Assembly: GCF_027912415.1 (NCBI RefSeq)
Contig: NZ_CP115175.1
Location: 2,728,001-2,792,000 of the forward strand
Length of the DNA: 64,000 bases
Direction of reading: 5' to 3'
Source of the DNA: Homoserinibacter sp. YIM 151385
Lineage (GTDB): Bacteria > Actinomycetota > Actinomycetes > Actinomycetales > Microbacteriaceae
The notes below the pieces were generated by a model, which saw nothing but the letters and a program-made list of their open reading frames with translations, did not search any database and had not been told where the DNA came from. Below are positions 8,524-15,838 of the stretch, piece by piece. Each line of letters begins with the position of its first letter. Within the stretch, counting starts at the first letter, position 1. The position numbers were made by a program, and so were the translations under genes.

Positions 8524-9633
8524 TTGACGCAACCAGAGACGCCTGATTTTCAGGGGCTTCTCTCCGGTCGCGGAGCTGCCGACAGCACCGCCCAGAACGC
8601 CGGACACGAGCACCGCGCCGCATCGTCGACCCCTGACGCCGCGCCCGCGACCACCGAGCCGGCGCTCCCGTCGCGCCGGTCCATGCGCGCCTCCGCCGCG
8701 TCGGCGCCGAGCGCCGCCGAGCCGACCGCCGCCTCCGCCGCGCCGCTGGCTCCCGCCGTCCCCGTCGCGCCGAGCGCCGCCCTCCATGTGGCCGGTGTGA
8801 CCGCGCACGAGATCGAGGAGGAGCTCGCCGCTGGCGGCCGAGGTCGCGCGAAGCGTCAGAGCCGTGCCAAGCGCGAGCGCCGCAGCGCCGTCGCCGGAGC
8901 CGCCGCGCCGTCCGCTCGTGTCCGCTCGCGCGGCGGCATCCGCCAGCGCCTCACCGCGGGCGGCGTCATGCTGCTCGTCGGGGGCCTCTTCGCCTCGCTC
9001 GCCCTCCCCGCCTACGCGGAGCGCGACGCCGACGCCGAGACCGCCCAGCGCGTCGGCACGGCCGCCGTGCAGGGCCTCGAGGTGGATGCCGAGGTCGCGA
9101 CCGCGAAGATCACCCGCGACGGCTACAAGACCAAGTCGGCCGCCGACATGCGCCAGGTCTACTCGACGGCCGCCCGCGACCAGAACCTCGCCGCCTACGC
9201 GGCCTCCGGCGCCCGCGCGATGGGCGACGACTACCCCTGGCCGGGCGAGCTCACGAGCGGCCAGGGCGGCGGGCTCTCGCCGCTGCGCTACTACTACCGC
9301 GAGTGCGTCGACTTCGTCGCCTGGCGCCTCAACCGCGACGCCGGCGTGACCAAGGCTCCCTGGAAGTGGGACTGGTCGACGCTCACCCCCGGCGGCGGCA
9401 ACGCGAGCGCCTGGGCCTCCGCCTGGCAGTCGAAGGGCTGGCCCACCGGCAAGGAGCCCCGCGTCGGCGCCGTCGCCTGGTTCAACTACAACCACGTCGC
9501 CTACGTCTCCGGCATCACCGGCGACGGCCAGGTCATGCTCGAGGAGTACAACTGGCAGCAGTCGCACGCGTACCACCAGCGCGTGGTCTCGCCGAGCGAG
9601 GTGCCGCTGTACCTGTACGCGCCACCGGGCTAG
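8524..9633 (+). CDS. Membrane-anchored CHAP-domain cell-wall hydrolase
   Basis: This is a 369-residue protein. Residues 1-140 are Ala/Pro/Ser-rich and then basic (RGRAKRQSRAKRERR). A hydrophobic segment at about 143-166 (GGVMLLVGGLFASLALPAYA) follows and serves as a late signal or anchor. A variable stretch leads to a CHAP domain with the nucleophile Cys261 (ECVDFVAWRLN), His324 (NHVAYVSG) and the EEYNW motif (from 340). CHAP enzymes are amidases or endopeptidases that cut peptidoglycan. The long cytoplasmic-type N-terminus before the membrane segment suggests a type II membrane protein. The start is a TTG, chosen because GGAGG lies 8 nt upstream and a good promoter precedes it. Confidence 0.88.
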   Translation: MTQPETPDFQGLLSGRGAADSTAQNAGHEHRAASSTPDAAPATTEPALPSRRSMRASAASAPSAAEPTAASAAPLAPAVPVAPSAALHVAGVTAHEIEEELAAGGRGRAKRQSRAKRERRSAVAGAAAPSARVRSRGGIRQRLTAGGVMLLVGGLFASLALPAYAERDADAETAQRVGTAAVQGLEVDAEVATAKITRDGYKTKSAADMRQVYSTAARDQNLAAYAASGARAMGDDYPWPGELTSGQGGGLSPLRYYYRECVDFVAWRLNRDAGVTKAPWKWDWSTLTPGGGNASAWASAWQSKGWPTGKEPRVGAVAWFNYNHVAYVSGITGDGQVMLEEYNWQQSHAYHQRVVSPSEVPLYLYAPPG

Positions 9634-9658
9634 GCGCTGGCTGCTCGCTCTTTCGCTT

Positions 9659-9719
9659 CGCGAGGGGTCCCGAATGACCGGTCCAGGTGATGGATCTCGG
9701 TCGATCGGGACCCCTCGCG
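9659..9719. repeat. 61-nt intergenic palindrome with perfect 15-bp arms
   Basis: The arms CGCGAGGGGTCCCGA (9659-9673) and its exact complement (9705-9719) flank a 31-nt centre that itself pairs GACCG (9676-9680) with CGGTC (9698-9702). It lies between the CHAP gene stop and tRNA-Arg. It could terminate the CHAP mRNA (no T-tract is seen), or be a mobile or recombination-linked palindrome, given the accessory genes that follow the tRNA. Confidence 0.85.
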
Positions 9720-9785
9720 GCGTCTCCGGCGGCCCTTGTGTCGACGCCTCCTCGATGGCCGTGCCTCGATAGACTCAGGCAGTCA

Positions 9786-9857
9786 GCCTCTGTAGCTCAA
9801 TGGAAGAGCAGTTCCGTCCTAAGGAAAGGGTTGGGGGTTCGAGTCCCTCCAGGGGCA
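9786..9857 (+). tRNA. tRNA-Arg (anticodon CCU)
   Basis: The cloverleaf has the acceptor GCCTCTG/CAGGGGC (one wobble), a D-arm GCTC/GAGC, the T-arm GGGGG-TTCGAGT-CCCTC, and the anticodon CCT at 9818-9820 in the loop GTCCTAA. The anticodon stem GTTCC/GGAAA has a G-A mismatch at its outer pair, and base 32 is G, which is unusual. CCA is not encoded. A TAGACT at 9770-9775 is a probable -10. Confidence 0.93.
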
Positions 9858-9876
9858 CCGCCGCCCGGTCGGCTGA

Positions 9877-9882
9877 TAGCTT
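9877..9882 (+). promoter_or_regulatory. -10 hexamer of leaderless promoter (MazG-like gene)
   Basis: TAGCTT, with 6 nt to the ATG at 9889. It lies 19 nt after the tRNA 3' end. Confidence 0.45.
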
Positions 9883-9888
9883 GACGAC

Positions 9889-10209
9889 ATGGCAGACGAG
9901 TCGGTCCGGGACGCGCTCGCGGAGTTCGTCGCCGAGCGTGACTGGGCCCAGTTCCACACTCCGGAGAACCTCGCCAAGAGCATCTCGATCGAGGCTGCAG
10001 AGTTGCTCGAGTGCTTCCAGTGGGGTGCCGCGCCGGACGACAGCGCGGTCCGAGACGAGCTCGCCGACGTGCTGACGTACTGTCTCCTCCTCGCCGACCG
10101 GCTCGGCGTCGATCCGGATCGCATCGTGCTCGAGAAGCTCGAGGCCACGCGGGCGAAGTACCCCGTCGAGAAGGCGCGCGGAAGCAGCGCGAAGTATGAC
10201 CGGCTTTGA
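9889..10209 (+). CDS. MazG-like nucleotide pyrophosphohydrolase
   Basis: This is a 106-residue single-domain all-alpha NTP pyrophosphatase of the MazG/RS21-C6 type, which cleaves (d)NTPs to NMP and pyrophosphate. The Mg2+ site is visible as E35xxE38 (IEAAELLE) and E57xxD60 (RDELADVLTYCLLLADRL). The length fits the short house-cleaning branch. It starts 31 nt after tRNA-Arg and overlaps the downstream GIY-YIG/DUF2075 gene by 14 nt, so the two are a coupled pair. Third codon positions look less G/C-biased than in surrounding housekeeping genes. In this context a defence or stress role (alteration of nucleotide pools) is plausible but inferred. Confidence 0.9.
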   Translation: MADESVRDALAEFVAERDWAQFHTPENLAKSISIEAAELLECFQWGAAPDDSAVRDELADVLTYCLLLADRLGVDPDRIVLEKLEATRAKYPVEKARGSSAKYDRL

Positions 10210-11968
10210 GGTGCAGCGGCTTCCGTTTGAAGCCGACGCAGTCAAGGTGTGGGCGGCCGGGGATCGTCGCCGAGTCAACTGGCCGGTGGTCTACGTGCTC
10301 GACGGCGAGCGCCCGGCTCGGGCCGGGGAGCTGACGGACATCTACGTCGGAGAGTCGCTCAATGCCGCCGGCCGCATGCGTCAGCATCTCGATTCCCCGT
10401 CGAAGCAGACCCTCACCACGATGCGCGTGATCCTGGATGACCGCTTCAACAAGTCCGTCTGCCTGGACCTCGAGTCCTTCCTGATCCGGATGCTGTCGGG
10501 AGACGGTGCGTTCCGGGTCCTCAACCGGAACGACGGGATCACCGACTCCGACTACTACGATCGGGAGACCTACCGTCAGACGTTCCTCGACGTGTTCGAG
10601 GAGTTGAGGCACGACGGGATCTTCACCCGCTCCGTTCCGGAGATCGAGAACAGCGATCTCTTCAAGCTGTCGCCGTTCAAGGCGCTGACACAGGACCAGG
10701 CGATCGCGGTCGAGGACATCGTCGAGGGGGTGATCGACGACCTCCGGGATGGCGGCTCGACCACGATGGTCGTGCAGGGCGAGCCGGGCACCGGCAAGAC
10801 GGTGATCGCCATCTACCTGCTCAAGATGCTCGCAGACATCGCCGCGATGCGAGAGGGCGATGAGCCCGACGCGGACTCCCTGTTCTCGGAGTTCTTCGTC
10901 AGCGAGAACCGAGACCTGCTCGCGGGCGCCCGAGTCGGAATCGTCGTGCCCCAGCAGTCCCTTCGCGACTCGATCAAGAAGGTCTTCCGCCGGACCCCGG
11001 GGCTGTCGGCGACGATGGTGCTCACGCCGTTCCAGGTCGGGGAATCGCCGGAAGAGTTCGACCTCCTGATCGTCGACGAGGCGCACCGGCTGAACCAGCG
11101 CGCCAATCAGGCGTCCGGCGTCCAGAATCGGAAGTTCCGGGACATCAACGTCGCGCTCTTCGGCGAGGATGACACGTCGAAGACCCAGCTCGACTGGATC
11201 GTGGCGAAGAGCCGACACCAGATCCTCATGCTCGATGCCGCGCAGAGCGTGCGACCCGCTGATCTCCCGCTCGAGCAGATCCAGGCCATCGTGGATCGGG
11301 CGCGAAGTGAGCACCGTCACTACCCCCTCGTATCGCAGCTGCGGGTCAACGCCGGTCCCGGATACATCGGCTTCGTGCGTGCTCTGCTCGGCGACCCCGT
11401 CTCCGCCGAGCGGCGGGAGGCTCCCGACTTGAGCGACTACGAGTTCGCGCTCTTCGACGACCTCGGCGAGATGCAGGATGCGATCCGCGAACGAGACGCG
11501 CGATTCGGGCTCGCTCGCCTCGTCGCCGGCTATGCGTGGCCATGGCTCACGAAGCTCGACAAGAGCGCCTTCGACATCGAGGTCGACGGGGTCAGCCTGC
11601 GCTGGAACAGCACGCAGACGGACTGGATCGCCTCGAAGGGCTCACTCGACGAGGTCGGCTCGATCCACACGGTCCAGGGCTATGACCTCAACTACGCGGG
11701 GGTCATCATCGGCCGCGATCTGCGATACGACCGGGTCGCGGGACGGCTGTTCATCGATCGCGACTCCTACTTCGACAAGAAGGGCAAGGAGAACAACCCG
11801 GTCCTCGGACGGACCTACAGCGACGACGACCTGCTCCGCTACATCACCAACATCTACGCGGTGCTGCTGACGCGAGGCATCCGAGGCACCTTCGTCTACG
11901 CCTGCGATCCTGGGCTGCGCGAGTACCTGCGCGAGCGGATGCCACGGGCCTCGTCCGTACCACCGTAG
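10196..11968 (+). CDS. GIY-YIG nuclease fused to DUF2075 P-loop ATPase/helicase-like domain
   Basis: This is a 590-residue fusion. Residues about 25-110 form a GIY-YIG-type module (VVYVLDG at about 31, DIYVGES at about 49, an Arg in GRMRQH, and an ESF glutamate near 94). A helicase-like DUF2075 region from about 165 to the end has Walker A GEPGTGKT (195-202), Walker B LLIVDEAH (about 290-296), a motif III-like MLDAAQSV, the HTVQGYDLNY motif of this group, and the closing TRGIRGTFVYACD arginine motif. Such proteins couple NTP-driven translocation with nicking or cleavage. The start overlaps the mazG-like gene by 14 nt. The position right after a tRNA and the different codon use suggest acquisition. 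Domain calls are firm; a defence function is inference. Confidence 0.88.
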   Translation: MTGFEVQRLPFEADAVKVWAAGDRRRVNWPVVYVLDGERPARAGELTDIYVGESLNAAGRMRQHLDSPSKQTLTTMRVILDDRFNKSVCLDLESFLIRMLSGDGAFRVLNRNDGITDSDYYDRETYRQTFLDVFEELRHDGIFTRSVPEIENSDLFKLSPFKALTQDQAIAVEDIVEGVIDDLRDGGSTTMVVQGEPGTGKTVIAIYLLKMLADIAAMREGDEPDADSLFSEFFVSENRDLLAGARVGIVVPQQSLRDSIKKVFRRTPGLSATMVLTPFQVGESPEEFDLLIVDEAHRLNQRANQASGVQNRKFRDINVALFGEDDTSKTQLDWIVAKSRHQILMLDAAQSVRPADLPLEQIQAIVDRARSEHRHYPLVSQLRVNAGPGYIGFVRALLGDPVSAERREAPDLSDYEFALFDDLGEMQDAIRERDARFGLARLVAGYAWPWLTKLDKSAFDIEVDGVSLRWNSTQTDWIASKGSLDEVGSIHTVQGYDLNYAGVIIGRDLRYDRVAGRLFIDRDSYFDKKGKENNPVLGRTYSDDDLLRYITNIYAVLLTRGIRGTFVYACDPGLREYLRERMPRASSVPP

Positions 11969-12015
11969 TCATCGCGACCCTGTGAACAATCCTCGCGCCC
12001 TCACCCGATCTCGCC

Positions 12016-12021
12016 TAGCCT
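12016..12021 (+). promoter_or_regulatory. -10 hexamer of leaderless promoter (KAS III-like gene)
   Basis: TAGCCT, with 7 nt to the ATG at 12029. Confidence 0.5.
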
Positions 12022-12028
12022 CGACCCC

Positions 12029-13189
12029 ATGACCGGCACCGCCTCCGCGTACCTCACCGGCTTCGGCAGCTACCTGCCGGGCGAGCCGTTCGACAACGAC
12101 GGGATCGCGGCGCGGCTGGGCGGCGAGGATGCGGTGACGGAGCGGATCCGGCGTCGCATCCTCGAGCAGAACGGCATCCGGCAGCGGCACTACGCGCTCG
12201 ACGAGCGGGGCGAGCCGACCGAGCTCAACGAGGAGCTCGCGGTCAAGGCCCTGACGAACGCGCTCGACGACCGGGGGATCGCGGCGAAGGATCTGCGCAT
12301 GCTCGCCTGCGCGACGACCATGGGCGACGTGCTCGTGCCGGGCTTCGCCTCCATGGTCCACGGGCGGCTCGGGGGCGGTCCCATGCAGCTGCTCACGGCA
12401 TCCGGCGTGTGCGCCTCGAGTCTTCAGGCGCTCGACGCGGCGGTCAGCAAGATCCGGCTCGGCGACCACCCGCGGGCGGCGGTCGTCGGCTCGGAGCTTC
12501 CGAGCCGCAGCCTCCGGCAGCGGCGCTACGAGGGCATCCGCGCCGGCATGGACGCGCACTTCCTGCGCTGGATGCTCTCCGACGGGGCGGGCGCCGTTGT
12601 CGTCGAGTTCCAGCCGCATCCCGACCGGCCCTCGCTCCGCGTCGACTGGGTGCGGCACGTGTCGCTCGCGCACGAGCACGAGGTCTGCATGCGCGCCGGG
12701 ATGACGGGGCCGGCCGCCGAGGTCGGCGGCACCTGGCAGGATCTCGGCATCGCGGAGGCCGACGCCGCCGGCATGTTCCTGCTGCGGCAGGACGTCGGCA
12801 TGCTCGACGAGCTCGCGCAGTGCGGCATCCGGCAGTTCGAGGAGCTCGTCGACACCGGGCTCGTCGACGTCAAGCACCTCGACCACGTCGTCTGCCACTA
12901 CAGCACCAACGTCTTCCGCGACGTCGCCTTCGAGGCGCTGCGCCGCCGCATCCCCACGCTCGACACCGATCGCTGGTTCTCGAACCTCGAGACGCGCGGC
13001 AACACCGGCTCGGCGAGCATCTTCATCGCCCTCGAGGAGGCCTGGCGCACCGGGCGCTTTCAGGTGGGGGAGACCATTCTGCTCGCCGTGCCGGAATCCG
13101 GCCGCTTCTCGTTCGCCTTCGCCCACCTCACCGTCGTCGCCCCACCCGGAGCACCCGCCGCACCCGCAACGCAAGGAGCCGCCGCATGA
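12029..13189 (+). CDS. 3-oxoacyl-ACP synthase III family protein
   Basis: This is a 386-residue thiolase-fold condensing enzyme with a complete KAS III triad: Cys128 (ASGVCASSLQA), His290 (CHYSTN) and Asn325 (GNTGSAS). The conserved LLACATTMGD region near 95 also fits. At 386 residues it is longer than housekeeping FabH (about 310-330), with an Ala/Pro-rich tail (APPGAPAAPATQGAAA). It resembles condensing enzymes of specialised pathways rather than primary fatty acid synthesis, and no other fab gene is nearby. The stop overlaps the next gene (ATGA). It is the first gene of a three-gene cassette with its own leaderless promoter. The acyl substrate is unknown. Confidence 0.88.
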   Translation: MTGTASAYLTGFGSYLPGEPFDNDGIAARLGGEDAVTERIRRRILEQNGIRQRHYALDERGEPTELNEELAVKALTNALDDRGIAAKDLRMLACATTMGDVLVPGFASMVHGRLGGGPMQLLTASGVCASSLQALDAAVSKIRLGDHPRAAVVGSELPSRSLRQRRYEGIRAGMDAHFLRWMLSDGAGAVVVEFQPHPDRPSLRVDWVRHVSLAHEHEVCMRAGMTGPAAEVGGTWQDLGIAEADAAGMFLLRQDVGMLDELAQCGIRQFEELVDTGLVDVKHLDHVVCHYSTNVFRDVAFEALRRRIPTLDTDRWFSNLETRGNTGSASIFIALEEAWRTGRFQVGETILLAVPESGRFSFAFAHLTVVAPPGAPAAPATQGAAA

Positions 13190-13893
13190 CCGCCACCGAG
13201 ACCACGAGCACGACGGGCGCCGACGACGCGGCCGCCGACAGCACCGAGCTCTTCGACCGCCTGGCGGAAGTCTGGACGGAGCTCGAGGCCCGGCTTGAGC
13301 GCGTCCCGATCCTGCAGCGCCTCGCCGACGGCACCGTCACCATCCACGACTACCAGCGGCTGCTCTTCAACCTCCGCCAGCAGGTCATCGACGGCTCGCC
13401 CTGGATCGCGCGCGCCGCCTCCAACTTCGATGTCGAGCACTTCGAGCTGCGCTCCGCCGCGATCCGCCACGCGGAGGAGGAGCACCGCGACCACCTCATG
13501 CTCGAGCGCGACTACGTCGCCGTCGGCGGCGACCTCGCCGAGCTGCGCGCCGGGCGCAAGAACGTCGGCTCGGAGGGGCTCTCGGGCTACCTCTTCCACT
13601 ACGCCGACCGCCCGAACCCGGCCGGCCTCCTCGGTGCCATGTTCATCATCGAGGGCCTCGGCGCGCGCCGGGCCGCCGAGTGGGCGGGGCGCTTCCAGGA
13701 GGTGCTCGGCCTCGCCGACAACCAGGTGCACTTCATGCGCTACCACCAGGAGGCGGACGGCCAGCACACCGGCGACATGGAGGCGATCCTGACCTCCGGC
13801 ATCATCGACGCCGACAGCGCGGACGAGATCGTCCGCTGCGCGCAGGTCGTCGCCCGCCTCTACGCGCTGCAGCTGGAAGAGCTGGACGTCTGA
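13186..13893 (+). CDS. Iron-containing redox enzyme family protein (haem-oxygenase-like di-iron fold)
   Basis: This is a 235-residue all-helical protein. Candidate metal ligands appear in the expected order: RHAEEEHRDHL (about 99-108, an ExxH pair), MFIIEGLGARRAAEW (about 147-160) and FMRYHQEADGQHTGDMEAI (about 183-202, His/Glu/His/Asp). This is the pattern of haem-oxygenase-like di-iron oxidases (UndA, CADD and relatives). These enzymes oxidise fatty acids or amino-acid side chains, or fragment them. It is coupled to the KAS III-like gene by ATGA and is followed 2 nt later by the third gene. A plausible reaction is oxidation of the condensing enzyme's product; this is inference. Confidence 0.85.
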   Translation: MTATETTSTTGADDAAADSTELFDRLAEVWTELEARLERVPILQRLADGTVTIHDYQRLLFNLRQQVIDGSPWIARAASNFDVEHFELRSAAIRHAEEEHRDHLMLERDYVAVGGDLAELRAGRKNVGSEGLSGYLFHYADRPNPAGLLGAMFIIEGLGARRAAEWAGRFQEVLGLADNQVHFMRYHQEADGQHTGDMEAILTSGIIDADSADEIVRCAQVVARLYALQLEELDV

Positions 13894-13895
13894 GG

Positions 13896-14750
13896 ATGTC
13901 GGAGTTCGTCCGCTCCGACCCGAGCATGTGGGAGGCGGTGTACGCCGACCCGTCGGTGCCGCTCGATCGCGCGGTCGTGCGGCAGATCATCGACGATCAG
14001 CGCCGTCTCTCGCGCCGCTGGCTGTACCCGATCGCGCGGGTCGTGTCGCGCATCCTCGTCGGCATCATCTCGGTCGTGAAGCGGGTGCTGCCGTTCCGGT
14101 GGATGCCGCTGACGATGATGGACGTCCTGTGCGTCTGGTTCCTCCGGCGCTTCGTCTCGCCCGACGCGGTCGAGCTGCTGATCCGGCACTTCGTCGTCGA
14201 GACGAACCTGGTGAACTTCATCATCCGCAACACGAACGCCCCCATCGAGCCGGTCACGCTGCGCCCGACCGCGCTGAGCGGGCTCGGGGATCACGCGGTC
14301 GTCGAGCACGACGTCAACGTCTACGACGTGCTCATCGCCCTCGACGGCACCCCGCTCCAGCCGCCCGCCGGCCCCCTCGACTGGCAGCAGCTCGACATCC
14401 CGCCGCTCGACGCCGAGCGCGGCCGGCGGCGGCTGCTGCGCCTCGACATCCAGACGGCGCTCTGCTTCATGAACATCCCCTTCTCGATGGCGCTCACCGT
14501 CGAGGAGTACCGCCGCGCCGTCCACTCGATCCGCTTCGACGACTCCTTCCTCGAGATCCTCACCCTCATCACCCGCGACGACACCTTCCGTCACTGGAAG
14601 ATCGGCGGCCTCAGCCTCTGGATGGACTCCAACGTCGACGTGCCGCGCATGGTCTACCGGCACGCGCTCGTCTGCGAGTACGCACATGCGCAGCTCGTGA
14701 CGCTCGCCGGCGGCGTGTCGCCGCGCGACACGGCGGTGGAGTTCGACTGA
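13896..14750 (+). CDS. Unknown protein of the KAS III cassette (possibly DUF6999)
   Basis: This is a 284-residue protein that I cannot assign with certainty. I recall a DUF6999 family associated with such cassettes. It has a hydrophobic or amphipathic segment at about 42-85 (YPIARVVSRILVGIISVVKRVLPF, then MTMMDVLCVWFL), and the conserved-looking stretches ETNLVNFIIRNTN, HDVNVYDVL and ICFMNIPFSMALTVEEYRRAVHSIRFDDS. There are no obvious catalytic motifs apart from scattered His residues (HFVVE, RHALVCEYAHAQ). It begins 2 nt after the di-iron gene stop, so all three genes are one transcription unit. The membrane-associated segment hints at handling of a lipid product. Confidence 0.75.
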   Translation: MSEFVRSDPSMWEAVYADPSVPLDRAVVRQIIDDQRRLSRRWLYPIARVVSRILVGIISVVKRVLPFRWMPLTMMDVLCVWFLRRFVSPDAVELLIRHFVVETNLVNFIIRNTNAPIEPVTLRPTALSGLGDHAVVEHDVNVYDVLIALDGTPLQPPAGPLDWQQLDIPPLDAERGRRRLLRLDIQTALCFMNIPFSMALTVEEYRRAVHSIRFDDSFLEILTLITRDDTFRHWKIGGLSLWMDSNVDVPRMVYRHALVCEYAHAQLVTLAGGVSPRDTAVEFD

Positions 14751-14791
14751 GCCCCCAGCACTGGGGCGAGAACGCGAGCACGACTCCGCTC

Positions 14792-14797
14792 TAGCGT
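14792..14797 (+). promoter_or_regulatory. -10 hexamer of leaderless promoter (NERD gene)
   Basis: TAGCGT, with 6 nt (CGGAGG) to the GTG at 14804. Confidence 0.45.
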
Positions 14798-14803
14798 CGG
14801 AGG

Positions 14804-15838
14804 GTGAGCATCGCCGACGACCTCGACCGACCCCTGGCACAGGGCGCGGGCGGCGCCGGCGAGGCACGCGCGACCTTCGCCGGGATCGCCGCGCTGCTCT
14901 CGCGGAGCCCCGGCTACTCGGTGGCGCAGAAATGCCTCGAGGTGCAGGCCGAGGCCGAGCGTGCCGACCCGACCCTCCGCGTCGCGGGCCGGCTCCGCCT
15001 CCACCCCGACGCGTGGTCCTGGTACCAGGGCGCCCTCGGCGAGATCGCGGTCGGCGGGATGCTGGCGCAGCTGGGCCCGGAATGGTTCGTCCGGCACGCG
15101 GTGCCCATCGGCGCCGGCACAAAGGACATCGACCACCTGGTCATCGGCCCCGGCGGCGTCTTCGTCATCAACACGAAGCATCACCGGGGAGCGGACGTCT
15201 GGGTCGGCGATCGCGCGATCCTCGTGAACGGCGAGAATCGCCGACACCTCGAGTCCGCTCGGCGGGATGCGGTCGATGTGACCCGGCGGCTCGCGGCGGA
15301 GGCCGGGGTGCCGGTCCGCGTGAACTCGGTGGTCGCGATCCACGACGCTCGAAAGCTCACCGGCAACACCATCCTGCCGGGCGACGTCCACATCGTCCCG
15401 ACCTCGGGCCTCGTCGGCTGGCTGCGCTCGCAGCCACGGGTCGTCGATCAGGCGTCACTGGGCCTCATCCGGCTCGCGGCCGAACAGCCGACCACCTGGC
15501 ACATCGACCCGCACGCGGCCGACACGTCGCGCGTGATGCAGCGGTTCGAGCGGCTGCAACGCGAGCTGGGGACCGTGGCGCCGCCGACGGCATCGACCCG
15601 GGCGCCCGCTCCCGCGGCGGCCGCCTTCCCGCAGGCTCGTCCCGAGCGCGCTCCGCGCCTGCCGCGCGCCACGCGAGCGACGACCCGATCCAGCAGAGGA
15701 CGGACCAGAAGGCCCAAGCAGACCCGCCTCGAGAAACTGATCATCGGCCTCGTCGAGATCGGGGTCGTCATGGGCGGCCTGTGGTGGTTCACGAACGTCG
15801 CCATCCCGGCGATCATCGAGAGCTCGATGACCCCATGA
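14804..15838 (+). CDS. NERD-domain nuclease-related protein with C-terminal membrane helix
   Basis: This is a 344-residue protein. A NERD domain at about 75-190 shows the nuclease-like core GALGEIAVGGML, then TKDIDHLVIGPGGVFVINTKHH, where Asp, a later Thr/Lys and upstream Glu match the D-(E/Q)xK arrangement of restriction-like folds. A proline/alanine- and arginine-rich linker (about 255-310) leads to a transmembrane helix (about 316-337, IIGLVEIGVVMGGLWWF). A membrane-tethered nuclease-like protein is therefore predicted. Its stop overlaps the NYN gene start (ATGA), so the two products are made together. The start is a GTG supported by a leaderless -10. NERD proteins appear in several phage-defence contexts; function here is inferred. 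Confidence 0.85.
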   Translation: MSIADDLDRPLAQGAGGAGEARATFAGIAALLSRSPGYSVAQKCLEVQAEAERADPTLRVAGRLRLHPDAWSWYQGALGEIAVGGMLAQLGPEWFVRHAVPIGAGTKDIDHLVIGPGGVFVINTKHHRGADVWVGDRAILVNGENRRHLESARRDAVDVTRRLAAEAGVPVRVNSVVAIHDARKLTGNTILPGDVHIVPTSGLVGWLRSQPRVVDQASLGLIRLAAEQPTTWHIDPHAADTSRVMQRFERLQRELGTVAPPTASTRAPAPAAAAFPQARPERAPRLPRATRATTRSSRGRTRRPKQTRLEKLIIGLVEIGVVMGGLWWFTNVAIPAIIESSMTP

